The notes beneath the pieces were generated by a model. That model was not told the DNA's origin. It was given only the letters and a program-made list of their open reading frames with translations, and did not search any database. Shown here one piece after another: positions 6,913-15,913 of a stretch of 64,000 nt of DNA. Source of the stretch: Embleya sp045207655 (GTDB lineage Bacteria > Actinomycetota > Actinomycetes > Streptomycetales > Streptomycetaceae); the NCBI RefSeq assembly GCF_045207655.1, contig NZ_CP108784.1, positions 1,550,001 through 1,614,000 of the forward strand, in the 5' to 3' direction. A program made the position numbers and the translations under genes. The stretch's first letter is position 1; the number at the start of each line of letters is the position of its first letter.

Positions 6913-8316
6913 ATGGCCAACTCGACCAGTTCGGACAACCACGCGCCGAAGGTGGCCGACCCGACCGTGCGGACCGGCCGGGTGCTGACGGTGGTCAGCC
7001 TGGGCTACGGGATGATCGTGATCGACATCAGCATCGTCAACGTGGCGATCCCGGCGATCCGCTCCAGTCTCGACGCGAGCCTGGCCACGATGCAGCTCGT
7101 CGTGGACGCGTACGTGATCGTGTTGGCGAGCCTGGTGCTGGCCGGCGCGGCGGCGGTCGGCCGGTTCGGCGCGGTGTCGATGTTCCGCTTGGGCATCGCG
7201 GTGTTCGGGGCGACGTCGGTGTTGTGCGGATTCGCGCCCGACGGGGGCACGCTCGTGGCGATGCGGGCCGCGCAGGGGTTGGGCGCGGTGTTGCTGGTGC
7301 CGGCCACGCTGGTGATGCTCACCGAGACCTACCGGGATCCGAACGACCGGGCCAAGGCCGTCGCGGTGTGGGCGATGGTCGCCGGGAGTCCGGTCGCGTT
7401 CGGCCCCATCCTGGGCGGCGCCCTGGTCACCGCGATCGGTTGGCGCAGCATCTTCCTCGTCAACGTGCCGATCGTGCTGGTCACGTTGTGGTTGTCGGCC
7501 GCGCACATGCCGCGCGACGATCCGCGGGCGCGGGCCGCCGCGCGCGAACCCCAGGATCTCCCGGGCCAGTTCCTGGCCATCGTGCTGCTCGGGGGCGTCG
7601 CGGTGGCGCTCACCGAGGGCCGCGAGCTGGGTTGGACCGCGCCGCTGCCGGTCGCCGCCGCGGTGACGGCGATGGTCGCGCTCGTCGCGTTCGTGATCAG
7701 ACAGCGCACGTACGCGTTTCCGATGATCCCGGGCGACCTGTTCCGGGCCCCGGGGTTCCGCGGTTTCGTCACGGTGGGGTTGTTGTTGTTCACCGGCTAC
7801 TACGGACTGGTCTTCTCCATCAGCGTGTTCCTCCAACAGGTGCACGGGTACGGTCCGGTCGCCACCGGACTGTGCTTCCTGCCCTCCGCGTTGCCGATCA
7901 CCTTCATGCCGCTGGTCGCGGGGCGGGTCAACGCGCGACTCGGTCCCCTGCGGGTCCTGGTCGTCGCGATCGTGCTGACCCTGGTCGGCGGCGTGCTGCT
8001 GGCCCTGATCGGCGGGGACGCGCCGATCGGCGTCGGTGTCGGGCTCACCTTCATCGGCCTCGGCTTCGGTCTCGCGACGGTTCCGCAGATCACCCTGGTC
8101 ATGACGACCGCGCCGGCGCACCGGATGGCGATCGCGAGCGGACTGCTGTCGGCGGCCCGGCAGTCCGGAACCATGATCGGCGTCGCGCTGCTCGGCGGCC
8201 TCCAGTCCGGCGACGACATCGCCGCGCCGGCGATCGGTGCGGTCGTGGCCTACCTGTTGATGGGGGTGGCCGCCGGGCTGGGGGGCCGGAGACTGCCGGC
8301 GCACGGCACGACGTAG
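6913..8316 (+). CDS. MFS exporter (DHA2/EmrB-QacA type)
   Basis: 467 aa, polytopic, with long hydrophobic stretches throughout (roughly 12-14 membrane segments). The DHA2 membrane-segment motif IVNVAIPAI is near the N-terminus and WRSIFLVNVPI in the middle. The family exports drugs and secondary metabolites by proton antiport. The ATG at 6913 opens MANSTSSDN, just before the first hydrophobic segment; upstream in-frame residues look non-coding. It is divergent from the LeuA-led operon and 68 bases ahead of the carboxylic acid reductase, so it probably exports the product of the left block and may give self-resistance. Confidence 0.87.
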   Translation: MANSTSSDNHAPKVADPTVRTGRVLTVVSLGYGMIVIDISIVNVAIPAIRSSLDASLATMQLVVDAYVIVLASLVLAGAAAVGRFGAVSMFRLGIAVFGATSVLCGFAPDGGTLVAMRAAQGLGAVLLVPATLVMLTETYRDPNDRAKAVAVWAMVAGSPVAFGPILGGALVTAIGWRSIFLVNVPIVLVTLWLSAAHMPRDDPRARAAAREPQDLPGQFLAIVLLGGVAVALTEGRELGWTAPLPVAAAVTAMVALVAFVIRQRTYAFPMIPGDLFRAPGFRGFVTVGLLLFTGYYGLVFSISVFLQQVHGYGPVATGLCFLPSALPITFMPLVAGRVNARLGPLRVLVVAIVLTLVGGVLLALIGGDAPIGVGVGLTFIGLGFGLATVPQITLVMTTAPAHRMAIASGLLSAARQSGTMIGVALLGGLQSGDDIAAPAIGAVVAYLLMGVAAGLGGRRLPAHGTT

Positions 8317-8384
8317 CGACATCGCCGCGCGGCCCGCGGGGGCGCACATCGGTTCATCGGAACTCATCACATCCCGGAGTACTC

Positions 8385-11300
8385 ATGTCCGATCAGCAAC
8401 CGGATCGCGGTCGCGGCCTCGCCGCCCGGGTCGCACAACTGCGCGCGAGCGACCCGGAGTTCGCGCGGGCGGCGCCGTCAGCGGAGGTCGTCGAGACGAT
8501 CCGCCGTGCGGACGGCGGCCTGATCGCCACGATCGCGGCCGCCATGAGCGGCTACGCGGACCGGCCGGGGCTCGGACGACGGGCCGAGCGCATCGTCCGA
8601 GATCCCGTCACCGGTCGCAGTGGCCTCCAACTCCTGCCCGAGTTCCGGATGTCGACCTATGCCGAGGTGTGGCAGCGGGTGGGGGTGCTCGCCGCCGCCT
8701 GGGCCGGCGAGCACGCCGGCGGCCTGGGCGTCGGCGACTTCGTGGGTGTACTGGGCTTCACCGGCGTCGACTACGCGACGATCGACCTGGCCTGCATGTA
8801 CCTGGGCGCGGTGCCGGTCCCGCTGCCGACCGGATCGCCCGCCGAACGACTGGCGCCGGTCGTCGCCGAGACGCGGCCGCGGATCCTCGCGGCGGACGTC
8901 TCTTCGATCGAGGCCGCGGTCGACACCGTCCTGGGCTGCGACTCCATCGAGCGCCTGGTCGTCTTCGATCACGACGCGCGCGTGGACGACCACCGGGACG
9001 CGCTCGTCGCCGCGGCCGACAAGCTGAACGGGCGCGCCGCGGTGGTCTCGCTCCGGGACGAGCTGCGTGCCGGTGCGCGGCTGCCGGCGGTGGAACCCTA
9101 CGACGACGACGATCCGGATCGGCTGGTCGGCCTGATCTACACGTCCGGCAGCACCGGCACCCCCAAGGGCGCGATCTACACCGCGTCGATGCTCACCCGG
9201 ATGTGGCAGACCGGGCGCGGCGGCATGAGCAACGCGGGGGCGAACGGCGACACTCCGCTGCCGACGATCGTCCTGCACTACATGCCGATGAGCCACGTCA
9301 ACGGCCGCGCGTGGCTGATCTCCGGCCTCTCCTCCGGCGGGATCGGGTACTTCGCGGCCCGCGCGGACATGTCGACCCTGTTCGAGGACATCCGCCTGTC
9401 GCGCCCCACGGTGCTGAGCCTGGTGCCCCGGATCTGCGACATGGTCCACCAGCGGTACCTCCTCGAGGCCGACCGGCTGTGCCGAACCGCCGCGGGCGCC
9501 GGCATCGAGCGGTCGGCGGCCGAGACCATCGCGCGCGAACGAGTCCGGGACGACATGCTCGGCGGCCGGATCGTCAGCGCACTGTGCGGCAGCGCGCCGT
9601 TGTCGGCCTCGATGCACACGTTCATGGCCTCGGTCCTGGGCACGAAGGTCGTCGACTGCTACGGGTCCACGGAGACGACCCGGGCGGTCGTCGTCGATCA
9701 GCGCGTGCGCCGACCACCGGTGACCGACTACAGGTTGGTCGATGTACCCGAGCTCGGCTACTTCGCGACCGACCGGCCGCACCCGCGCGGCGAGCTGCGG
9801 CTGAAGTCGGTGGGGCTGGTTCCCGGCTACTACCGGCAACCCGACGTCGACGCACGGACCTTCGACGAGGACGGCTACTACCGCACGGGTGACGTGTTCG
9901 CCGAGATCGCGCCCGACCGACTGGTCTACGTCGACCGGATCAACAACGTCGTCAAGCTCTCCCAGGGGGAGTTCGTCGCCATCTCCGCGCTGGAGGCGCT
10001 GTACGCCACGAGTCCGCGCATCGCGCAGATCTACGTCTACGGCAGCGCCGAACAGGCGTTCCTGCTCGCGGTGGTCGTCCCCGACCGGGAGCGCACCGAC
10101 ACGAGCGACGACGACCGGCTGCGGGCCGCGATCCTCGACTCGATGCGCGAACTCGCGCGTGCGGGCGGACTCCAGGCGTACGAGGTGCCGCACGACATGA
10201 TCGTGGAAGCGCACCCGTTCTCGGTCGGGAACGGACTGTTGTCGGGAGCCGGGAAGGTGGTGCGACCCGCCCTCAAGGAGCGTTACGGGGCGCGGCTGGA
10301 GCGGTTGTACGCGGACATCGCGGCCGGGCGCGCGGGGCGGTTCGCGGCACTGCGGGACGCGGGCGGCGGCGTCGAGCCGTTGCCGGCCGTGCTGGCCGCG
10401 GTGCAGATCACCCTCGGGTATCCCTCGTCGCTGGTCCGGCCCGACGCGAACTTCACCGAGTTGGGCGGTGATTCGTTGTCCGCGCACACGTTCTCCACCG
10501 CGCTCGAGCAGATCTTCGAGCTGGAGGTCCCCGTCCAGGTGATCCTCGCGCCCACCGCGACGCTGATCGGCGTCGCGGAGTACATCGAGGCGGTGCGTGG
10601 GGGCGGCTCGACACGCCCCACGTTCGCGTCGGTACACGGCCGCGGCGCGGTGGAGGTGCGGGCGAGCGAGTTGACCCTCGACCGGTTCGTGGACGCGCGT
10701 GTCCCGGCCCGGATACCGGCCGCTCCGGCCGTCCCGGACCCTGCGGGTCCGGTCCGGAACGTGCTGCTCACCGGGCCGACCGGGTACCTCGGCGGCTTCC
10801 TGGCGATCGAGTGGCTGCGGCGTGTGGTGGCAACGGGTGGGCGGCTGACCTGCCTTGCCCGTGCGGGCGACGACGCCGCGGCACGGCGACGGGTGCGGGA
10901 GAGTCTGCGCGCCGCGGCGGCGGACCGTCTCGAGTGGTTCGACACGGTCGCCGCCGGGCACCTGGACGTGCTGGCCGCGGACGTGTCCGCGCCGAGGCTG
11001 GGCCTGGACCGGGCCGCGTGGGAGCGGGTGGCCGCCGAGACGGATCAGATCGTGCACGCCGCCGCACTGGTCAACCATGTGCTGCCGTACAGCCGGTTGT
11101 TCACGCCGAACGTCGTCGCGACGGCGGAGCTGATCGAGCTCGCGCTCACCGGTCCGATGAAGCGCTTCGCCTTCGTCTCGACGATCGCCGCCGCGATGGA
11201 GGCGGACGGGTCGATCCTGGACGAGCGGGTGGACGTCCGTACGGCCTCCCCGTCGCGGCGGTTGCACGACTCCGACGCGAACGGATACGCGACGGGCAAG

Positions 11301-11948
11301 TGGGCCGCCGAGGTCCTGCTGCGCGACGCGCACGAGCGTACGGGTCTGCCGGTCGTGGTGTTCCGTCCCGACATGATCCTGGCGCACAGTCGCCTGCCCG
11401 GCCTGCTGAACGTCCCCGACCGGTTCACCCGACTGATCCTCAGCGTCGTCGCCACCGGCATGGCGCCGCACTCCTTCTACCGACTCGACGAGAGCGGCGA
11501 ACGCCGGCGGGCCCACTACAGCGGGCTGCCGGTCGACTTCACCGCCGAGGCGATCACCACACTCGCCGCGCGGCACCGGGACGGATACGCCACCTACAAC
11601 ACCGTCAACGCGAACGACGACGGCGTCTCACTCGACGAGATCGTCGACTGGCTCGTCCACGCGGGCCGTCCGATCACCCGATTCGCCGACTACGACCAGT
11701 GGCGCATGCGCTTCGAGGCGGCCATCCGCGGCCTCCCCGACCACCAACGCCGGGCGTCCCTGCTCCCCCTCCTTCCCGCCTACGCCCACCCGGCCACCCC
11801 GCGACCCCCCACCACGATCCCCACCACCCGCTTCACCGAAGCGGTGGCCGGTCTGCCCGTCGCCGAAGGCCGAATCCCCTCGATCACCCCGGAGTTCATC
11901 ACCAAGTACGTCACCGATCTCACCGAACTCGGCCTGCTCCAGGGCTGA
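8385..11948 (+). CDS. Carboxylic acid reductase-like enzyme (A-PCP-reductase)
   Basis: 1187 aa, the length of Nocardia-type carboxylic acid reductases. The adenylation domain (about 1-640) contains YTSGSTGTPKG near residue 252. The carrier domain has LGGDSLSAHTF near 693, with the phosphopantetheine serine. The NADPH-binding reductase domain begins with VLLTGPTGYLGG near 791 and has the SDR-type pair in GYATGKW near 966. The enzyme activates an acid, tethers it, and reduces the thioester to an aldehyde; a phosphopantetheinyl transferase is needed but not seen here. GGAG lies ahead of the ATG. The substrate is unknown; it could reduce the carboxylate of the left-block product. Confidence 0.88.
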   Translation: MSDQQPDRGRGLAARVAQLRASDPEFARAAPSAEVVETIRRADGGLIATIAAAMSGYADRPGLGRRAERIVRDPVTGRSGLQLLPEFRMSTYAEVWQRVGVLAAAWAGEHAGGLGVGDFVGVLGFTGVDYATIDLACMYLGAVPVPLPTGSPAERLAPVVAETRPRILAADVSSIEAAVDTVLGCDSIERLVVFDHDARVDDHRDALVAAADKLNGRAAVVSLRDELRAGARLPAVEPYDDDDPDRLVGLIYTSGSTGTPKGAIYTASMLTRMWQTGRGGMSNAGANGDTPLPTIVLHYMPMSHVNGRAWLISGLSSGGIGYFAARADMSTLFEDIRLSRPTVLSLVPRICDMVHQRYLLEADRLCRTAAGAGIERSAAETIARERVRDDMLGGRIVSALCGSAPLSASMHTFMASVLGTKVVDCYGSTETTRAVVVDQRVRRPPVTDYRLVDVPELGYFATDRPHPRGELRLKSVGLVPGYYRQPDVDARTFDEDGYYRTGDVFAEIAPDRLVYVDRINNVVKLSQGEFVAISALEALYATSPRIAQIYVYGSAEQAFLLAVVVPDRERTDTSDDDRLRAAILDSMRELARAGGLQAYEVPHDMIVEAHPFSVGNGLLSGAGKVVRPALKERYGARLERLYADIAAGRAGRFAALRDAGGGVEPLPAVLAAVQITLGYPSSLVRPDANFTELGGDSLSAHTFSTALEQIFELEVPVQVILAPTATLIGVAEYIEAVRGGGSTRPTFASVHGRGAVEVRASELTLDRFVDARVPARIPAAPAVPDPAGPVRNVLLTGPTGYLGGFLAIEWLRRVVATGGRLTCLARAGDDAAARRRVRESLRAAAADRLEWFDTVAAGHLDVLAADVSAPRLGLDRAAWERVAAETDQIVHAAALVNHVLPYSRLFTPNVVATAELIELALTGPMKRFAFVSTIAAAMEADGSILDERVDVRTASPSRRLHDSDANGYATGKWAAEVLLRDAHERTGLPVVVFRPDMILAHSRLPGLLNVPDRFTRLILSVVATGMAPHSFYRLDESGERRRAHYSGLPVDFTAEAITTLAARHRDGYATYNTVNANDDGVSLDEIVDWLVHAGRPITRFADYDQWRMRFEAAIRGLPDHQRRASLLPLLPAYAHPATPRPPTTIPTTRFTEAVAGLPVAEGRIPSITPEFITKYVTDLTELGLLQG

Positions 11949-11998
11949 TCCGAGACGGGCCGATTCCGGGAGCCACATGCGGGCCGCGGATGTCAAAG
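11916..11998 (+). repeat. First copy of an 83-bp imperfect direct repeat
   Basis: Covers the last codons of the carboxylic acid reductase gene, its stop and about 50 bases after it. It matches 12048-12130 with scattered mismatches, for example GAACTCGGCCTGCTCCAG here against GAACTCGTCCTGTTCCAG there. The copies start 132 bp apart. Confidence 0.75.
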
Positions 11999-12047
11999 AG
12001 TGGGTGGGGCCTCACCAGGGCCGCGGGGCCGCGATGGGTTCCTTATC

Positions 12048-12130
12048 GATCCGCCCGAACTCGTCCTGTTCCAGCGCTGATCCGCACACGGCCCGACTCC
12101 GGGGGCCAGATGCGGCCGCGGATGTCAGGG
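12048..12130 (+). repeat. Second copy of the 83-bp imperfect direct repeat
   Basis: A decayed copy of the reductase gene's 3' end. Its right end contains the stop codon of the convergent FAD monooxygenase (12125-12127). It suggests a local duplication or the scar of a rearrangement between the left block and the middle block. Confidence 0.75.
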
Positions 12131-13690
12131 AGTTGTCGGGACGCCGAACCAGTGGCGCAGGGCCTCGGTGAGGGAAGTGGGGTCGGCGGTCGGGGTGTCG
12201 GTGGCCCAGGCGGTGATGCCGTCGGGGCGGATCAGCAGCGCCGCCGTGGGGGTGGTGGCCTGGGCGGTGAGGATGGTGATCCGGTCGGGGTAGGCGGCGG
12301 CGGGCTTGCGGAGTTCGGGGGTGTCGCGGAGGTCCAGGAGCAGGGCTCGGCCGTCGTGCAGGTGCTCTGCCAGGCGCGTGCCGTCGGCCAGTTCGAGGTC
12401 GGGGGCGCTGCGGCCGACCAGGGGGTGGTCGCCGGGCAGGTCGTAGCGATGCAGCACGCCGGAGATGTGTTTGACGAAGTACGTGGTGCCGGTGGTGGTT
12501 TCCATCAGGCCCTTGACCACGGCGCGCAGCGCGCGGGCGTGTCGGTCCGGGCGCATCATCGCCACCTGGGCCCGGCTCCAGTCCAGCACCCAGGCGCCGA
12601 TCGGGTGTCGTTCGGCGGTGTAGGTGTCGAGCAGGCCCTCGGGCGCGGGGCCGGTGATCTCGGCGGCCAGCTTCCAGCCCAGGTTCATCGCGTCCCCCAG
12701 GCCCAGGTTCAGGCCCTGGCCGCCGAACGGCGAGTGCACGTGCGCCGCGTCGCCGGCCAGCAGCACGCGGCCCTTGCGATACGTGCTCGCCTGGCGGGCG
12801 TTGTCGGTGAAGCGGGTCGCGGTGTGCACCTTGGTGACGGTCACCTCCACGCCGGACACGGCGCGCAGGGCGGCCTGCAACTCCGCGGCGGTGACGGGTG
12901 TTCGGCGGTCGGCCGGTGGGCCGTCGAACTCCACGGTCAGGATCCGCCCCGGCATCGGTCCGTGTGCGTAGATGCCGGTGTCGGTCGTGTTCCAGCCGAG
13001 GGCGAGTCCCTCGGCGCCGGTCATCTCCACCATCGCCTGGTGGCCGGTGATCTCGGGGGGTGTTCCGGGGAAGTCGAATCCGGCGAGCTTGCGCACGGTG
13101 CTGCGCCCGCCGTCGCATCCCACCAGCCAACCGGCCCGGATCCGGGTGTCGCCCGCGCGGACCGTGACCCCGTGCTCGTCGGCGGTGAAGTCGGTCAGTT
13201 CGCCGCCCCGGCGGACTTCGACGCCCGACCGGGCGGCGCGCTCGCCGAGCAGGCGCTCCAACGGCTCCTGCGGGATGAGGCCGATGTCACCGGCGGGGCC
13301 CAGGCCGGCGAACGCCGGATCGTCGTCGTCCAGCCGGGCGCCGCTGAGCGGGATCCCCGCGAAGTGCCCGGCGAACCTCGGAGCCGACTTCATCGGCGGC
13401 GCGTCCCCGTCGGGGAATCGTTGCCGGATGAACATGGCGATGCCTTCGAACGCCTTCGCCTGTACGTCCGCCAACGCGGGCAACAGCCCGCGCCGATCCA
13501 GTGCCGTGGCACTGGGCGCGTTGATCGCGCCGGCCTTGATCGTGGTGTCCACCTCGGTCAGTCGCTCCAGGACCACCACCGAGACCCCGGCCAACCGCAA
13601 CTCGCAGGCCAACAGCAGCCCGACGGGGCCGCCGCCGGCCACCACGACGTCGTAATCCGTGCGCGCACTCGCTTCGCTGTCCGTGTTCAT
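12125..13690 (-). CDS. FAD-dependent aromatic-hydroxylase-type monooxygenase 1
   Basis: 521 aa class A flavoprotein monooxygenase. The FAD motif VVVAGGGPVG is near residue 17, the DG segment reads GCDGGRSTVRK, and the second FAD motif is LLAGDAAHVHSPFGGQGLN. The C-terminal thioredoxin-like tail common to the PheA/TfdB and rifampicin-monooxygenase groups is present. These NAD(P)H enzymes hydroxylate phenols, polyketides or antibiotics. It is divergent from a TetR gene with palindromic operators between them, an arrangement typical of an inducible detoxification pair, so it may be a resistance enzyme and not part of the SARP-controlled cluster. Confidence 0.9.
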   Translation of the reverse strand: MNTDSEASARTDYDVVVAGGGPVGLLLACELRLAGVSVVVLERLTEVDTTIKAGAINAPSATALDRRGLLPALADVQAKAFEGIAMFIRQRFPDGDAPPMKSAPRFAGHFAGIPLSGARLDDDDPAFAGLGPAGDIGLIPQEPLERLLGERAARSGVEVRRGGELTDFTADEHGVTVRAGDTRIRAGWLVGCDGGRSTVRKLAGFDFPGTPPEITGHQAMVEMTGAEGLALGWNTTDTGIYAHGPMPGRILTVEFDGPPADRRTPVTAAELQAALRAVSGVEVTVTKVHTATRFTDNARQASTYRKGRVLLAGDAAHVHSPFGGQGLNLGLGDAMNLGWKLAAEITGPAPEGLLDTYTAERHPIGAWVLDWSRAQVAMMRPDRHARALRAVVKGLMETTTGTTYFVKHISGVLHRYDLPGDHPLVGRSAPDLELADGTRLAEHLHDGRALLLDLRDTPELRKPAAAYPDRITILTAQATTPTAALLIRPDGITAWATDTPTADPTSLTEALRHWFGVPTTP

Positions 13691-13694
13691 GATT

Positions 13695-13731
13695 TCACTA
13701 TAGTCACTAAAAGTTTCGAGTCACTATAGTG
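13695..13731. promoter_or_regulatory. TetR-type double operator in the divergent region
   Basis: The 10-bp element TCACTATAGT occurs twice, at 13695 and 13721 (26 bp apart). CACTATAGTG at 13722-13731 is a perfect palindrome, and CACTATAGTC at 13696 differs by one base. They fill the 48-bp gap between the FAD monooxygenase ATG (13690) and the TetR start (13739), so one repressor could block both genes. TATAGT could also serve as a -10 element. Confidence 0.65.
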
Positions 13732-13738
13732 TTCTCCT

Positions 13739-14395
13739 GTGCAGCGTAAGGATGAGGGTGACGAGGCGGCCGAGCGCCCGGGTGGTCTGCGGTTGCGGAA
13801 GAAGTTGGCGACCCGACAGCGGATCTCCGACGTCGCGACGTCGCTGTTCGCCGCGCGCGGGTTCGACCGCGTGACCGTCGCAGAGGTGGCCGAGGCCGCG
13901 GGTGTGTCGACGATGACCGTGTTCAACCACTTCCCGCGCAAGGAGGACCTCTTCCTGGATCGCATCCCCGAGGGCGTCGAAGTGGTGACGTCGGCCGTAC
14001 ACGATCGGGCCGAGGACGAGTCGCCGCTCGCCGCGCTGCGCCGGGTGTTGCTCGACCTGGCCGATCGGCGCCACCCGTTGTCGGCGGTCGGGGACCGGTT
14101 TCCGCACTTCTGGCAGGTGGTCCTGGACTCCCCCGCGTTGCGGGCCCGCACGCGCGAGGGATTGGCGGAGGCCGAGGACGCGCTCGCGGCGGCGCTCGCG
14201 CACGACCGCGGAACGCGGCCGGACGATCCGCGCACCCGGCTGTTCGCGGCCCTGGTCGTCGCGGCTTACCGCTGCGTCTACACCGGCACCGCCGCCCGGC
14301 TGATGGCAGGCGAGTCGGCCGACGACGTGGTCGAGGACCACCGGAGACGCCTGAACGACGCCTTCGACGCCTTGGCACGCGCCCTGGAGGCGTGA
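13739..14395 (+). CDS. TetR-family transcriptional repressor 1
   Basis: 218 aa. The N-terminal helix-turn-helix is clear (TRQRISDVATSLFAARGF, VTVAEVAEAAGVSTMTVFNHF). The C-terminal ligand-binding domain is alpha-helical and variable, so the ligand cannot be read. The GTG start lies 8 bases after the second operator repeat, close to leaderless, with only a weak ribosome site. It is divergent from FAD monooxygenase 1 and probably represses that gene and itself until a small-molecule inducer binds. Confidence 0.9.
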   Translation: MQRKDEGDEAAERPGGLRLRKKLATRQRISDVATSLFAARGFDRVTVAEVAEAAGVSTMTVFNHFPRKEDLFLDRIPEGVEVVTSAVHDRAEDESPLAALRRVLLDLADRRHPLSAVGDRFPHFWQVVLDSPALRARTREGLAEAEDALAAALAHDRGTRPDDPRTRLFAALVVAAYRCVYTGTAARLMAGESADDVVEDHRRRLNDAFDALARALEA

Positions 14396-14442
14396 ACCCG
14401 CCCGGGCCGCCCGGCACCGGCGACACCGCGGGCCGCCGACAA

Positions 14443-14484
14443 GACTGCGCCGACCTCACCCGCAAAGGTGAGGTCGGCGCGGTC
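14443..14484. terminator. Bidirectional hairpin between convergent genes
   Basis: GCGCCGACCTCACC (14447-14460) pairs perfectly with GGTGAGGTCGGCGC (14467-14480) across the loop CGCAAA; three further outer pairs follow a wobble. It lies between the TetR gene and the convergent M1 peptidase gene. Confidence 0.8.
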
Positions 14485-14512
14485 GGGGTCTGCGGCCCGG
14501 GGCTCGCCCCGG

Positions 14513-15913
14513 TTACGGCGTTGCGGGCTTGCCGGCGGTGAAGAGCCAGGTGGTGAAGAGCGAATCGAGGTTCTTGCCGGAGATCCGCTTACTCAGGGCG
14601 ATGAACTGGCGGGTGTCGCCGTGGCCGTAACGGCGGTCCGTAACCCAGGTCTTCAGGATGGTGAAGAACGCCTTGTCGCCGACGGTCTGGCGGAGCTTCT
14701 CCAGGACCATGGCGCCGCGCTCGTACGGCGGCTTGGCGAAGAGGTGCCCGCCGTCGCCCGGGTCGGCGGCCGGGAAGGACCACAACGAGTCGGTGGCCGG
14801 CAGCGCGTAGTCGGCGGCGAACTGCTGGGCGGTGCTGAGGCCGCCGTGCTCGGCGTCCCAGAGCCACTCGGCGTAGGTGGCGAAGCCCTCGTTCAGCCAG
14901 ATGTCCTGCCACTTGGTGAGCGACACCGAGTTGCCGAACCACTGGTGTGCCGTCTCGTGCACGAGCGTGCCGATGCTGGGCGCCCGGTCGTAGATCGGCC
15001 TGGTCTGGGTCTCCAACGCGTAGCCGACGTCGGGCGCGTCCTCGACGATGGCGCCCGCCGCCTCGAACGGGTAGCGGCCGAACAGCTTGGTCTCCCACTC
15101 GATCACGGCGGGGAGTTGGTCCAGGACCGGCTTGGTCGCCGCGGCCTGGCTCGGCGCGACGGCGTTGTAGACGGGCAGGCCGTTCGCGGTCACGTACTGC
15201 TCGACCTGGAACCTGCCGATGCTCGCGGTGGCCAGGTAGGCGGCCATCGGCTTGGCCTCGCGCCAGGAGAAGGTGGTCTTGCCGGCCCGGTGCCGCTGGT
15301 CGCGAAGACGCCCGTTGGACACGGCGGTCCAGCCGTCGGGAACGGTCACCTCGACGTCGTAGGTGGACTTGTCGGTCGGGTGGCTGTTGCTCGGGAACCA
15401 GGTCATCGCGCCCTGCGGTTCACTGGCCACGAAGACCGAGTCGTCCGGCTGGATGATCCAACCGTCGGGCGAGCCGTCCGGGTCGTACACGTGCGCCGGG
15501 ACACCCGAGTAGCCGATGACCACGGTGAACCTGCGGCCCTTGTCCAGCGGACGGGCCGGGGTGATGGTGAGTTCGGTGCCGTTGCGACTGAAGCCGGCCC
15601 GCCTGCCGTCGACCCGGACGCTGTCCACGTTCAGGCCGGACAGGTCGAGGTTGAAGGAACTCAGCCGCTGGGTCGCCGTGACGGCGAGCTCGGCGGTGGC
15701 CTCCAGGCGTCTGGTCGTGGGGGTGTAGTCGAGATCGAGATCGTAGTGGGCGACGTCGACCCCGCCGTTGCCGGACAGCGGGAAGTACGGGTCGCCCGCG
15801 CCCGGGGCACCGGGCGTCGCGGCACCTCCCGAGGTGGCGGCGCCGACCAGGAGCGCGGCGAGTACGGGGGTCGCGACGAGCGCGAGGGCGGGACGAGCGA
15901 ACTTCGATGCCAA
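14513..15913 (-). CDS. Secreted M1-family metallopeptidase
   Basis: 466 aa. The zinc-binding HETAHQW and the downstream NEGFATYAEW identify a gluzincin of the aminopeptidase-N family. It keeps the N-terminal beta domain and the catalytic domain and lacks the long helical C-terminal domain of classical PepN. The TTG at 15913 is chosen as start because a perfect AGGAGG stands 8 bases upstream and the residues after it form a signal peptide (ARPALALVATPVLAALLVGA). It is therefore exported and probably trims extracellular peptides. It has no obvious biosynthetic role. Confidence 0.88.
   Translation of the reverse strand: MASKFARPALALVATPVLAALLVGAATSGGAATPGAPGAGDPYFPLSGNGGVDVAHYDLDLDYTPTTRRLEATAELAVTATQRLSSFNLDLSGLNVDSVRVDGRRAGFSRNGTELTITPARPLDKGRRFTVVIGYSGVPAHVYDPDGSPDGWIIQPDDSVFVASEPQGAMTWFPSNSHPTDKSTYDVEVTVPDGWTAVSNGRLRDQRHRAGKTTFSWREAKPMAAYLATASIGRFQVEQYVTANGLPVYNAVAPSQAAATKPVLDQLPAVIEWETKLFGRYPFEAAGAIVEDAPDVGYALETQTRPIYDRAPSIGTLVHETAHQWFGNSVSLTKWQDIWLNEGFATYAEWLWDAEHGGLSTAQQFAADYALPATDSLWSFPAADPGDGGHLFAKPPYERGAMVLEKLRQTVGDKAFFTILKTWVTDRRYGHGDTRQFIALSKRISGKNLDSLFTTWLFTAGKPATP

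Noticed and set aside
8478..11576. Very long minus-strand open frame opposite the carboxylic acid reductase
   Set aside because: It is the mirror of a GC-rich coding strand; its translation is a Arg/Gly/Asp/His-rich string with no domain, while the plus strand has clear A, PCP and R motifs.
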